Assembly (NCBI GenBank): GCA_902789665.1
Contig: CADAOY010000003.1
Span: 124,001 to 188,000, forward strand
DNA length: 64,000 nt
DNA from: an uncultured Lachnospiraceae bacterium
GTDB taxonomy: Bacteria > Bacillota > Clostridia > Lachnospirales > Lachnospiraceae
Direction: 5' to 3'
A program made the translations under genes and the position numbers. This document shows positions 44,918-53,818 of the stretch, piece after piece; positions within the stretch are counted from its first letter, which is position 1; every line of letters begins with the position of its first letter. Under the pieces are notes generated by a model, which saw only the letters and a program-made list of their open reading frames with translations, searched no databases and had not been told where the DNA came from.

Positions 44918-44950
44918 ATTATTGCATATTAAAAATAACAAAAGTGCAAC
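44918..44950 (-). promoter_or_regulatory. SARP-type box F, promoter of the 1150-aa/lipoprotein operon
   Basis: GTTGCAC-TTTT-GTTATTT on the minus strand precedes AATAAT (44918-44923) by nine bases. It lies 12 bp after the end of the HD-GYP gene; no terminator separates the two. Confidence 0.8.
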
Positions 44951-44962
44951 ATTTATATTTTT

Positions 44963-46669
44963 TTATCCCAAAGCAGACGGATGAGCCTTGTAATAAGCTT
45001 CAAGTTCCTCTCTGCAGTCTAAGAATACATCATACATATTCGGGTCAAACTGAGTTCCCATACCCTCTAACATTATTTTGGAAGCATCTTCAAAACTAAG
45101 TGCTTCTTTATAACATCTCTTACTTACAAGAGCATCATATACATCGGCAATTGCCATTATTCTGGCTTCAAGCGGAATGGTCTCACCGATTCTGCCTTCC
45201 GGATAGCCTTTGCCATCCCATCTTTCATGGTGGAATCTTGCCACATTATATGCCACGTCCACGAAATGTTTCTCTTCCACGTCTTTAAGAATGATCTTCA
45301 CATAATCGCCACTTCTTGCTGAGTGAGTTTTCATAATGTTATATTCTTCCGCTGTAAGTTTTCCAGGCTTAGCCAAAATGGAATACTCGATGGTGATTTT
45401 GCCCAGGTCGTGCATAGGTGCGGCCCTGACAATGTCTTCTGCTTTTACATCATCGATATCATATTTACCAAGTTTCTGGGCTGACTTAACAATATATCCG
45501 ATTACATCACTGGTTCTCTTGACATGACCACCCGTGCTGTCGTCTCGGTTTTCCACCAGGTTTGCAAGTGAAAGTACAACCTTTCTCTGGATATCCTTGA
45601 TGCTGGCGGTCTTCTTCTCAACCTCGCTGGCCAAAGTGGAATTGTAATCGTTCATGACACGAAGTACCATTTCCTCTTCGGTCACATCCATAATTTCGAA
45701 AAGATAACCTTTGGTTTTGCCGCCCTGAGTTAATGAGATTTCGGAAATTTCACATTTGCATATTCTGTCTCCGTCCTCATATTTCTTGCTTGAAACGCTG
45801 TTATATTTATAATCATCTATTAAATCATAGAATATTTTTGCCGCCTGACCGTCATAATCAAGCTGCTCATCCACAACCTGATTCTCCATTTCAGGGAGGA
45901 ATTCATACATATTCTGGTTGCAGATTAATAATCTTTTATTAAGGTCAAAAACCGCAAGTCCTTTTGTTCCACGGCTTGCCTGATGCTCTGACAAAACTGA
46001 CGTAATATCATGCATATGCATATAATCATAATTGACAGCCACGAAAATATCTATTACCACATATACAAAAGGAAGAAGTGAGAAATCCGCCTGTACGAAA
46101 ACCTGAACAAAATATGTTACTGTGCTTAAGATGGCAATAAAGGCATAAAACCACATTCTCCTTCGGGAATAGGTTCCTTTTCTTATGAATGCAAGTATAA
46201 GGAGTAATGCAATGACAAAAATAACAGACACAATATATATCCAGTGAATTGCCTTAAGAGGGCCGGCGACAGTTTTCACCACGGATCCCATCTCACTGGA
46301 TGTTACAGTTATTGAGTCGAAATACATTTTATTATTGAAACAGAACCAGACAACAGAAAGATGGATAAAGGAAACAATGTAGGCAAATATCTTTATCCAG
46401 GCGTTGGCGGTGATTTTGAGAAAAGTTACTATGTCAAACAAAAGAAGCATGAATAAAATGGAACTGTCCAAGTAGATTATACAGTAACATACTGCAGCGC
46501 CTTCAGAGGTTGTAACCCTGGTATTAAGCCAGTATCCCATAATGATAATGGGAACCAGTATAAAATTGGTCCAATATCTTACATCAACATCCTTATAACC
46601 TTTTGATAACATATAGATAATAACGCCAAATGATATCAAAAGAAGAATTCCATAAAAACCCGTTACCAT
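44963..46669 (-). CDS. HD-GYP c-di-GMP phosphodiesterase with multi-span membrane sensor
   Basis: The 568-residue protein has about seven membrane segments in residues 1-220 (7TM histidine-kinase-N-terminus style), a PAS-like region (about 230-340, GLAVFDLNKRLLICNQNMYEFL), and a C-terminal HD-GYP domain (about 360-560). The metal motif MHDLGK, FHHERWDGKGYPEG (the GYP signature) and IADVYDALVSKR are intact, so c-di-GMP or related dinucleotide hydrolysis is expected. GAGG lies before ATG 46669. It is 25 bp downstream of a degenerate kinase gene, and both form one operon. Together with the PilZ protein at the other end of the block it suggests local c-di-GMP control. Confidence 0.9.
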   Translation of the reverse strand: MVTGFYGILLLISFGVIIYMLSKGYKDVDVRYWTNFILVPIIIMGYWLNTRVTTSEGAAVCYCIIYLDSSILFMLLLFDIVTFLKITANAWIKIFAYIVSFIHLSVVWFCFNNKMYFDSITVTSSEMGSVVKTVAGPLKAIHWIYIVSVIFVIALLLILAFIRKGTYSRRRMWFYAFIAILSTVTYFVQVFVQADFSLLPFVYVVIDIFVAVNYDYMHMHDITSVLSEHQASRGTKGLAVFDLNKRLLICNQNMYEFLPEMENQVVDEQLDYDGQAAKIFYDLIDDYKYNSVSSKKYEDGDRICKCEISEISLTQGGKTKGYLFEIMDVTEEEMVLRVMNDYNSTLASEVEKKTASIKDIQRKVVLSLANLVENRDDSTGGHVKRTSDVIGYIVKSAQKLGKYDIDDVKAEDIVRAAPMHDLGKITIEYSILAKPGKLTAEEYNIMKTHSARSGDYVKIILKDVEEKHFVDVAYNVARFHHERWDGKGYPEGRIGETIPLEARIMAIADVYDALVSKRCYKEALSFEDASKIMLEGMGTQFDPNMYDVFLDCREELEAYYKAHPSALG

Positions 46670-46694
46670 ATATTACCTCGTCAAACTACCTGTT

Positions 46695-48479
46695 TTATTT
46701 AGATAAACCCTGCTCTATTTCAAAATAGTAATCGCAGCCTTCTCCGATGCGGGCGGTCTTAATCTCAGAGCCCATTAAGGACACAATACCCCTTGCGATA
46801 AACATATCCATTTCATCATCAGGAATAATATTACTGTTCCCTTTTTCCCTTACAGAGAACAGCATATGCACATTTGTTTCGTCCTTGGCACCTGCATATA
46901 TTCTTAATGTAATGCTGCCTTTATTTATTTCATTTAAATTTGATTTAATAAGATTGAGAACAACCTGCTTAATCTTTTCGGAATCTCCTATTAATGTTTC
47001 AGGTATTCCTTCTGCTATGTCGGTTTCAAATTCAATATCTTTATTGGTTATGATGCTTTCGGCCGAACTCTTAATATCATTCGAGAATTCAGCAAATGAA
47101 TAAGCCTTTGCCTCAATCTGCATTTTGCCTGACTCAATTTGTGAATAATCGAGGCTGTCATCCATAAGCGCCATAAAGCCATCGCCGATTCGCTTAATCT
47201 CCTGGGATAATGATTTAATCTCATCATTTTCGGTTTTTTGCATAATCTGTTCATTTAATGAAAGTATGGTTTTAACCGGAGTTTTGGCTTCTTTGAATAC
47301 GCCTTCCATAATTTCATTTTTCTGCCTGATTTCTGATTCGATATTCTGAGCATGCTCTTTGGCTTTATCCAGTTTTTGTCTCTCATCATCAATATCATGA
47401 ACTGTCATTAAGATTCTGCTTACTGAGTGACCCGCCTTATCCATGGAAAGGAAACGAATTCTGAACCAGCCATGATTAATGCTCTTAAACTCAGCAACAA
47501 TGCTGCCCTTATCCTTAATCTCATTTTTAAGGAAATCAAGTTTTGATAAATTCGCAAGGGAAGCCTTGTACTGATCTTCCGGCTCAGTCTTAAATATATA
47601 ATCAAGCTGTTCTTCTGCCGAAGCACTCTTCGGTCTGTCTATAAGATTCTCATTCTCACCTACTGATTCAAGAGTATTCTTCTTTACATCTATGATATAA
47701 ATAGCCGCATAAAGTCCCATCATGCAGGAGATACCGGACTTACGAAGTTCCATCTCTTTTTCAGCCCTGTTATAAATATATGTTGTTGCTATATTCATGC
47801 CTACTGAAAGTAAAAGAGCAAAGGCAAGAACGCAGGATACAATAAATAAAGGTCCCTGAATAATGTTCTTCTGATAATAATAATCGATCTGATAATCCCT
47901 GAATTCTATGTATCTTTTGTAATATACAATGAATCCTACAGTAACATCACTGCTTGCACCAAGTGGTATTTCGTTAAAATCCTCGCTCGGATGATAAATC
48001 ATATAATCGCCGATTTTTAAAGGAATCATAAGATCCGGTCCGTCAATCATATAATCAACTTCCAGTTCATTTACATCATACTTGGCAAGATTAATAGTCT
48101 GAACTATTTCCTCCTGCTCAGGGTCATTCACATGCTGATGAATCTCAACCTCGCCATTCCAGAACTGACTTATGTAGCAGTCTCTTTCAATATCTATTTT
48201 AAGATTCCAGTCATTAACAATATCTGTTGTTCCATTGTGAAAAGTAGCATCAAAAATACCGCCCTCAACGCCAAGATTGGACTTAGGCCATCTTGCGCTG
48301 TCGCCGGTTCTTGGGGAAATTACAACGCTCATCTTGTCGTCTAAATCGGTACTTTTAATTACATGCGGAGTATTATTATACTTTGATACGCTGAAAACCT
48401 GCGCAAAGATTAAAAGAACAAGTGCTATACCAATAATAAAAGAAACATAATATAAGATTTTACTAAGCCTGTTTTGCAT
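46695..48479 (-). CDS. Degenerate histidine kinase-like membrane protein
   Basis: The 594-residue protein has one membrane segment (about 10-32), an extracytoplasmic domain (about 35-195), a second segment (about 203-228), a PAS-like region (about 245-370), a coiled coil and a histidine-kinase-like C-terminus. In the dimerisation helix the expected SHEIRTP reads FKEAKTP, so Lys replaces the phosphoacceptor His. The N box (GDSEKIKQVVLNLIKSNLNE) is partly kept, but G1 (DxGxG) reads REKGNSN and G2 is poor. It is probably a pseudokinase that works as a sensor or scaffold. ATG 48479 has AGGGAAGGG seven bases upstream. It is co-transcribed with the HD-GYP gene and may control it. Confidence 0.8.
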   Translation of the reverse strand: MQNRLSKILYYVSFIIGIALVLLIFAQVFSVSKYNNTPHVIKSTDLDDKMSVVISPRTGDSARWPKSNLGVEGGIFDATFHNGTTDIVNDWNLKIDIERDCYISQFWNGEVEIHQHVNDPEQEEIVQTINLAKYDVNELEVDYMIDGPDLMIPLKIGDYMIYHPSEDFNEIPLGASSDVTVGFIVYYKRYIEFRDYQIDYYYQKNIIQGPLFIVSCVLAFALLLSVGMNIATTYIYNRAEKEMELRKSGISCMMGLYAAIYIIDVKKNTLESVGENENLIDRPKSASAEEQLDYIFKTEPEDQYKASLANLSKLDFLKNEIKDKGSIVAEFKSINHGWFRIRFLSMDKAGHSVSRILMTVHDIDDERQKLDKAKEHAQNIESEIRQKNEIMEGVFKEAKTPVKTILSLNEQIMQKTENDEIKSLSQEIKRIGDGFMALMDDSLDYSQIESGKMQIEAKAYSFAEFSNDIKSSAESIITNKDIEFETDIAEGIPETLIGDSEKIKQVVLNLIKSNLNEINKGSITLRIYAGAKDETNVHMLFSVREKGNSNIIPDDEMDMFIARGIVSLMGSEIKTARIGEGCDYYFEIEQGLSK

Positions 48480-48534
48480 AGTTTTTCCCTTCCCTCTGAA
48501 ATATAACCCAAATTTAAAACCCATTCATCTGTTA

Positions 48535-48544
48535 ATTATATCAC
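48535..48544 (-). promoter_or_regulatory. Promoter of the pseudokinase/HD-GYP operon (extended -10)
   Basis: TGA-TATAAT on the minus strand (48535-48543) has no clear -35, and the upstream bases are the T-run of the trp operon terminator. The start codon at 48479 is about 50 bp downstream. Confidence 0.5.
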
Positions 48545-48550
48545 TTTATC

Positions 48551-48594
48551 CAAAAAAAAGCCACGAATGACGCATTTTTCCCATCATTCGTGGC
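48551..48594 (-). terminator. trp operon terminator
   Basis: Arms GCCACGAATGA/TCATTCGTGGC (48560-48594) with a 13-base loop are followed on the minus strand by eight T. Confidence 0.9.
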
Positions 48595-48667
48595 AGGTGC
48601 AGTAGGGACGGGGTAAAATGCACCTTCTCTAGGGCAGGTGCATTTTACCCCGTCCCTACTGCACCTG
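48594..48667. repeat. REP-like palindrome 1 (GGGACGGGG core)
   Basis: This is a perfect 32-bp inverted repeat (48594-48625 and 48636-48667) with a ten-base loop. Each arm holds CAGGTGCAGTAGGGACGGGG followed by TAAAATGCACCT. The same core recurs at 57.1, 58.5 and 59.6 kb, always between genes. It lies between trpA and the operon terminator, so it would be in the trp mRNA 3' end. Confidence 0.88.
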
Positions 48668-48687
48668 CCCTATCTTCGATTGCAAAT

Positions 48688-49458
48688 TTATTTAATGGCC
48701 TGAACCATCTTTGTTACATATTCTTTCACTGCTGCAGGGGCATTGGTTCCATGCTCGGCTATAATTCTTACGATAGCTGAGCCTACGATGGCACCATCTG
48801 AAAGGGCGGCCATTTTGGCAGCCTGCTCAGGGGTTGATATACCAAAGCCAATGGCTACCGGCACATCTGTAACCTCTCTTACGGACTTTATCATCTCATC
48901 CAGATTATTGCTGAAATCTGATCTTACTCCCGTAACACCCATGGAAGATACGCAGTAGATAAAGCCTTCTGCTTCCTTTGCTATCATCTGAACCCTGTCT
49001 TTGGATGTAGGAGCTATCATTGATATAAATGAGATATCATGCGCCTTGCAGATATCTGTAAACTCCGCTTTTTCCTCATAAGGAATATCCGGAATTATCA
49101 TGCCGTCAATGCCGCACTCGTTGCATCTGTCGGCGAATTTGTCAGCTCCATATTTAAATACCACATTGGCATATGTCATAAAAAGAATAGGAATCTTTAT
49201 GTCAGAGCGAACCTCTTTAACCAGTTCAAATAACGAATCTGTTGTTGTACCTGCCTCAAGCGCTCTCTGGCTTGCTTCCTGAATTACAGGGCCTTCAGCG
49301 ATAGGATCTGAGAAAGGAATACCAATCTCGATGATACCTGCACCTGCTTCATTTAATGCATATAATATTTTTCTGGTGGTTTCGATATCCGGATCACCGC
49401 CTGTTATAAATGGTATGAATACTTTATTATTTTTAAAAGCCTCGCTTATTCTACTCAT
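48688..49458 (-). CDS. trpA: Tryptophan synthase alpha subunit
   Basis: The 256-residue TIM-barrel protein cleaves indole-3-glycerol phosphate to indole and glyceraldehyde 3-phosphate in complex with TrpB. Catalytic Glu44 (Glu49 of the enteric enzyme) is in [11 protein letters not shown]. At the position of catalytic Asp60 the sequence has Glu55 (IAEGPVIQ), a conservative change. The phosphate-binding loop FGISTPEQA and GSAIV are present. I place the start at ATG 49458, inside the end of trpB (8-base overlap, ATGAGTAG); an upstream ATG would add 27 residues outside the family length. It is the last gene of the trp operon and is followed by a REP-like palindrome and terminator. Confidence 0.97.
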   Translation of the reverse strand: MSRISEAFKNNKVFIPFITGGDPDIETTRKILYALNEAGAGIIEIGIPFSDPIAEGPVIQEASQRALEAGTTTDSLFELVKEVRSDIKIPILFMTYANVVFKYGADKFADRCNECGIDGMIIPDIPYEEKAEFTDICKAHDISFISMIAPTSKDRVQMIAKEAEGFIYCVSSMGVTGVRSDFSNNLDEMIKSVREVTDVPVAIGFGISTPEQAAKMAALSDGAIVGSAIVRIIAEHGTNAPAAVKEYVTKMVQAIK

Positions 49459-50635
49459 ATATCTCAACTCCTCTGTATCTTGCAATTGCTGCCACATCCT
49501 TGTCACCACGTCCTGAAATGGTGCATACAATAATATCATCCTTGCTCATAGAGCCTGCAACCTTCATTACATGAGCCACGGCATGAGCGCTTTCTATGGC
49601 AGGAATAATTCCTTCAACTCTTGATAAATATTCAAATGCCTTTACTGCTTCCTCATCTGTAATCGGCACATATGTAGCTCTTCCGGTTTTATGAAGGTTG
49701 GCATGTTCAGGTCCGATTCCCGGATAATCAAGTCCTGCTGAAATTGAATATACAGGAGCAATCTGGCCATATTCGTTCTGGCAAAAGAGTGACTTCATAC
49801 CATGAAAAATCCCCAGCGAGCCATTAGCTATTGTTGCCGCATTCTTAGGATTATCAACTCCAAGACCTGCTGCCTCGCAGCCAACTAACTTAACTGATTC
49901 ATCCGGAATAAATTCATAGAATGAACCCATTGCATTGCTGCCACCGCCTACACAGGCAACAACCATGTCCGGTAGTTTTCCTTCTTTTTCCATGAGCTGA
50001 GACTTAATCTCTTTACCAATAACGCTCTGAAAATCCCTGACTATCATAGGAAATGGATGAGGTCCCATTACTGAGCCAAGCACATAAAGGGTATCATCAA
50101 CTCTTTTACTCCACTCTCTCATGGCTTCATTAACGGCATCCTTCAATGTTTCAGTACCTGTGGTAACTGCGTGAACCTTTGCTCCGAGAAGTTCCATTCT
50201 GTATACATTAAGTGCCTGTCTTACTGTATCTTCCCTTCCCATGAAGATTTCACATTCCATGCCCATAAGTGCTGCAGCTGTTGCGGTTGCAACACCATGC
50301 TGGCCTGCGCCTGTTTCTGCAATGACCCTGGTTTTGCCCATCTTCTTGGCCAGAAGAACCTGACCTAACACGTTGTTGATTTTGTGGGAGCCGGTGTGAT
50401 TCAAATCCTCTCTTTTAAGATAGATTTTTGCGCCGCCCAGATCTTTGGTCATCTTTTCTGCATAGTACAGAATCGAAGGTCTGCCTGCATATTCTTTATT
50501 TAACTTATCAAGTTCTGCAATAAAATCCGGATCGTGGCTGTAATGTTCATAAGCCTCCTCCAGTTCGTGAATTGCATTCATAAGTGTTTCCGGTACGTAT
50601 TGTCCGCCGAATTCTCCATATCTTCCTACACTCAT
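49451..50635 (-). CDS. trpB: Tryptophan synthase beta subunit
   Basis: The 394-residue PLP enzyme condenses indole with serine. The PLP lysine is Lys85 in [10 protein letters not shown], and the phosphate-binding loop GGGSNAMG (about 224-231) and ETGAGQHG are intact. Length and motifs match TrpB1, the form that pairs with TrpA. GAGTAGG-type spacing and a 25-bp gap separate it from trpF, the largest gap within the operon. Confidence 0.98.
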   Translation of the reverse strand: MSVGRYGEFGGQYVPETLMNAIHELEEAYEHYSHDPDFIAELDKLNKEYAGRPSILYYAEKMTKDLGGAKIYLKREDLNHTGSHKINNVLGQVLLAKKMGKTRVIAETGAGQHGVATATAAALMGMECEIFMGREDTVRQALNVYRMELLGAKVHAVTTGTETLKDAVNEAMREWSKRVDDTLYVLGSVMGPHPFPMIVRDFQSVIGKEIKSQLMEKEGKLPDMVVACVGGGSNAMGSFYEFIPDESVKLVGCEAAGLGVDNPKNAATIANGSLGIFHGMKSLFCQNEYGQIAPVYSISAGLDYPGIGPEHANLHKTGRATYVPITDEEAVKAFEYLSRVEGIIPAIESAHAVAHVMKVAGSMSKDDIIVCTISGRGDKDVAAIARYRGVEIYE

Positions 50636-50660
50636 ATCATTACTCCTTTCAAGGCAGCGC

Positions 50661-51410
50661 CTACTCGGCGCTCACTCTTCTTACTATATCAACCATTCTT
50701 TCTATCTTCTCACGGTCCTTGAAACCATCTGTCTCAAGCGCCGTACTGATATCTACTCCGTAAGGATTACGCTGTCTTATAATACGCTCAATATTGTTAA
50801 AACCAACGCCTCCTGCAAGGAAATAAATCTTTCCGATTTCCTCATCTGTTGGCAGTGATGCAAGGTCGAAACTCTGACCGCTTCCTCCGATTATTCCCTT
50901 AACCTTGGAATCAAATAAATAGCAGTCTGCGTGGATATTTTCCACCATGCGTTTCTTTATCTGAGAACTAAGCTGCATAATTGCTGCAGCGTAGCGGCTC
51001 CTCTCTTCTGCCAGTGATAATTCGTTGGATATTTCTTCAGCAGTCTTTGGATTATCAATACCGAAAGCGCTTAAATCAACTTCCACTTTTATTGCTTTCC
51101 AGATCTGGATTCCCACCGGAAGACCACGTCTTAAATGGTCCACATATTCCTCATCCTCTGCGCCGTGAAGCTGCACGATGTCTATAATACCACGATTGAC
51201 CAGTGCCTGTATATGCTCAATTGGCTCATTAACAAAAACCCCTGCTGCCGGTATGTCTTTTGAGAGTTTACTCTTAAGTTCATACGCCAGGTCATCCGAT
51301 ACAAACCTTTTTGTGTTTGCAAAAACAAAGCCCACACAGTCCGGTTTGCAGGCATTTACTGCCTCAATATCTTCTAATCTTTTAAGTCCGCACACTTTAA
51401 TCTTACTCAT
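50661..51410 (-). CDS. trpF: Phosphoribosylanthranilate isomerase with helical insert
   Basis: This TIM-barrel enzyme isomerises phosphoribosylanthranilate. Cys7 in KVCGLK and Asp167 in LFDSKVKG are the catalytic pair, and [11 protein letters not shown] and [12 protein letters not shown] end the barrel. It is 249 residues long against about 200 in most TrpF proteins. The extra length is a charged helical insert at about 111-157, between the strand IWKAIKV and the catalytic Asp strand. The gene overlaps trpC by eight bases (ATGAGTAA), so translation is coupled. The active site is complete, so the enzyme is probably functional. Confidence 0.95.
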   Translation of the reverse strand: MSKIKVCGLKRLEDIEAVNACKPDCVGFVFANTKRFVSDDLAYELKSKLSKDIPAAGVFVNEPIEHIQALVNRGIIDIVQLHGAEDEEYVDHLRRGLPVGIQIWKAIKVEVDLSAFGIDNPKTAEEISNELSLAEERSRYAAAIMQLSSQIKKRMVENIHADCYLFDSKVKGIIGGSGQSFDLASLPTDEEIGKIYFLAGGVGFNNIERIIRQRNPYGVDISTALETDGFKDREKIERMVDIVRRVSAE

Positions 51411-52215
51411 ATTTCCTGCATCCTTTTCTTAATTCATCAAGCATTGCCTTTTTATCAGGGCTTCTCATTAAAGTCTCGCCTATCAATACTCCGTTAACTC
51501 CTGCATTATATAAAACCTGAATGTCATCGGCTGTTTTGATACCGCTTTCAGCTATATAAAGCACATCTTCCGGCACAAGCTTGCGAAGCCTTTCAGAGTT
51601 ATGAACATCTACCGTAAAATCCTTAAGGTTACGGTTATTAACTCCAATTATTCTTGCTCCCGCCCTTACTGCCATGGCGATTTCTTCTTCCGTATGAGCC
51701 TCCACCAAAGCTGAAAGATAAAGAGCATCACAGATTTCAATATATCTTTTTATTGTCTCTTCATCAAGTATTGCACATATAAGAAGTACCATGGATGCGC
51801 CCAGTGTCTTGGCCTGATAAATCTGATATTCATCAACTGTGAAGTCTTTTCTAAGCAGCGGAGTTTTTACATTCTCAGCAATCTCCTCAAGGTAGGCATC
51901 ACTTCCCAAAAACTTTGTGGGCTCAGTGAGTACTGAGATGCAGGCAGCCCCTGCCTTCTCATACTCTCTGGCAATCTCCACATATGGGAAATCTTCGGCT
52001 ATAAGACCTTTGGAAGGCGAGGCTTTTTTCACCTCGCATATAAAACTTATACCGTCTTTCTTAAGTGCTTCCTCCACAGGGAAAGTCTGATTTGGCTGAC
52101 TCAGTGCAAGTCTTGTAGCCTCATCCCTCATGGTGCTTTCTGATATTCTTTTTTTGTCTTCTTCTACTCTTGCCATGGCACTGTCAGCAAGAATTTCCAG
52201 TATATTCTTATTCAT
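51403..52215 (-). CDS. trpC: Indole-3-glycerol phosphate synthase
   Basis: The 270-residue TIM-barrel protein closes the indole ring of the ribulose-phosphate intermediate. The family motifs CEVKKASPSKG (Lys and Glu of the active site), LLRKDFTVDEYQ, EAHTEEE and IGVNNRNLKDF are all present. Its start overlaps trpGD by eight bases (ATGAATAA), and its end overlaps trpF. Confidence 0.98.
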   Translation of the reverse strand: MNKNILEILADSAMARVEEDKKRISESTMRDEATRLALSQPNQTFPVEEALKKDGISFICEVKKASPSKGLIAEDFPYVEIAREYEKAGAACISVLTEPTKFLGSDAYLEEIAENVKTPLLRKDFTVDEYQIYQAKTLGASMVLLICAILDEETIKRYIEICDALYLSALVEAHTEEEIAMAVRAGARIIGVNNRNLKDFTVDVHNSERLRKLVPEDVLYIAESGIKTADDIQVLYNAGVNGVLIGETLMRSPDKKAMLDELRKGCRKYE

Positions 52216-53818
52216 TTGTCGCCTTTATAAATGCTTCTAATTTTTCCATTGCCTTACCTGAATCAATAAGATCCTCAGCCATTCTTACGCCATCAAGAAT
52301 GCTCTTTGCCTTGCCGCAGATGTAGAGTCCTGCGCCTGCATTAAGTACAACGCTGTCTCTCTTTGGTCCCTTGACGCCTGAAAGAATCTCTTTTGTAATT
52401 CTTGCATTGTCAGCAGGGTCGCCGCCAACCATATCATCCTTGGTTGCTCTTTTTAAGCCGAACTGCTCAGGTGTAATCTCGTAATATCTGAAATCGCCGT
52501 TATCGATTTCGCATACTGATGTGGCATCTGACATACTGATTTCATCAAGTCTGTCCTTACCATATACAACCATGCCTCTCTTAACGCCAAGTTCTGATAA
52601 AACCTTGGCCATTGGGCCAACAAGTGACTCATCATAAACGCCCATTACCTGATATGTTGCATGTGCAGGGTTGGTAAGAGGTCCAAGGATATTGAATACT
52701 GTTCTGATACCGAGGCCTTTACGAACAGGAGCCACGAATCTCATTGCCTTGTGATAAACCTGAGCATGCATGAAAGCGATATTCTCTTCATCAAGAACCT
52801 TAGCCATCTTCTCAGGCTCGATTGTAATATTTACGCCAAGAGCATCAAGCACATCAGCAGCTCCGCACTTGGATGATACAGATCTGTTACCATGCTTTGC
52901 AACCGGCTGTCCGGATGCTGCAATAACGATACTTGCTGTGGTTGAGATATTAAATGTATATGCCTCATCTCCGCCTGTACCAACGATTTCAAACACATCA
53001 CCCTTGTGCTCCAGAACTGTACCTGCATCTCTCATTCCCTGTGCAGAAGCTACGATTTCATCGATTGTCTCGCCCTTCATTCTAAGTGCTGTAAGATATG
53101 ATGCAATAAGCATCTGGTCAGTCTCACCTGACATAATCTCATCTGTACACTGCTTTGCCATCTCTCTTGTTAAATCTTTACCTTCTACTAATTGTGCAAT
53201 TGCCTCTCTAATCATTTTTTTATTCCTCCTTTTACCTTCGTCCTCATTTCCAAGTTGTAAGAAATTCTTAATTATTGTCATGCCATCCGGTGTAAGTACA
53301 CTTTCCGGATGGAACTGAAGTCCGTAAATCTCATAATTTTTATGCTTAACTGCCATTACCTCGCCGTCAGCAGTCTGGCCGATAACCTTAAGTTCCTTCG
53401 GCATTGTATCTGCATCTGCAGCCAGTGAATGATATCTTGCCACCGGAATTTCCTTAGGAAGCCCACGAAAAATCTCCGCCTCGTTATCTATGTAAGCAAT
53501 GCTCTGTTTGCCGTGCATCAACTTCTTGGCATATCCAACTCTGGCTCCGTAGACTTCGCATATACCCTGATGTCCCAGGCAAACTCCAAGGATTCTGGAT
53601 TTGCCGGCCATGGTTTTGACCACCATCTCTGAGATACCTGCATCTGATGGTTTGCCTGGACCCGGAGAGATAATGATATGGCTTGGGGACATAGCTGCAA
53701 CTTCTGAAACTGTAAGTTCATCATTTCTTACAACCTTTATCTCCTCAGTTGCCACTGAGCCGATATACTGAACTAAGTTATATGAAAAGCTGTCATAATT
53801 ATCTATTAAAAGAATCAT
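52208..53818 (-). CDS. trpGD: Anthranilate synthase glutaminase fused to anthranilate phosphoribosyltransferase
   Basis: The 536-residue fusion has two enzymes. Residues 1-190 are the TrpG amidotransferase: ISPGPGKPSDAG, the nucleophile Cys in GVCLGHQG (about residue 80), and QFHPESVLTPDG with the catalytic His/Glu. A basic linker (EGKRRNKKMI) leads to TrpD (about 200-536): GTGGDEAYTFNIST, KHGNRSVSSKCGAADVL and GRDR-type phosphate contacts. The fusion supplies ammonia to TrpE and then transfers phosphoribose. The ATG shares one base with the trpE stop (TAATG). The fused TrpG-TrpD arrangement is known from enteric bacteria and others. Confidence 0.97.
   Translation of the reverse strand: MILLIDNYDSFSYNLVQYIGSVATEEIKVVRNDELTVSEVAAMSPSHIIISPGPGKPSDAGISEMVVKTMAGKSRILGVCLGHQGICEVYGARVGYAKKLMHGKQSIAYIDNEAEIFRGLPKEIPVARYHSLAADADTMPKELKVIGQTADGEVMAVKHKNYEIYGLQFHPESVLTPDGMTIIKNFLQLGNEDEGKRRNKKMIREAIAQLVEGKDLTREMAKQCTDEIMSGETDQMLIASYLTALRMKGETIDEIVASAQGMRDAGTVLEHKGDVFEIVGTGGDEAYTFNISTTASIVIAASGQPVAKHGNRSVSSKCGAADVLDALGVNITIEPEKMAKVLDEENIAFMHAQVYHKAMRFVAPVRKGLGIRTVFNILGPLTNPAHATYQVMGVYDESLVGPMAKVLSELGVKRGMVVYGKDRLDEISMSDATSVCEIDNGDFRYYEITPEQFGLKRATKDDMVGGDPADNARITKEILSGVKGPKRDSVVLNAGAGLYICGKAKSILDGVRMAEDLIDSGKAMEKLEAFIKATNE

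Noticed and set aside
4324..44950. The box TTGCAC read as a sigma-54 or simple -35 element
   Set aside because: TTGCAC to -10 spacing is about 20 bp, too long for sigma-70, and no GG/GC pair at sigma-54 spacing is present. The 11-bp repeat explanation fits all seven sites better.
49458..49539. Longer TrpA start giving 283 residues
   Set aside because: The extra 27 residues overlap trpB, have no ribosome site, and do not match the family start.
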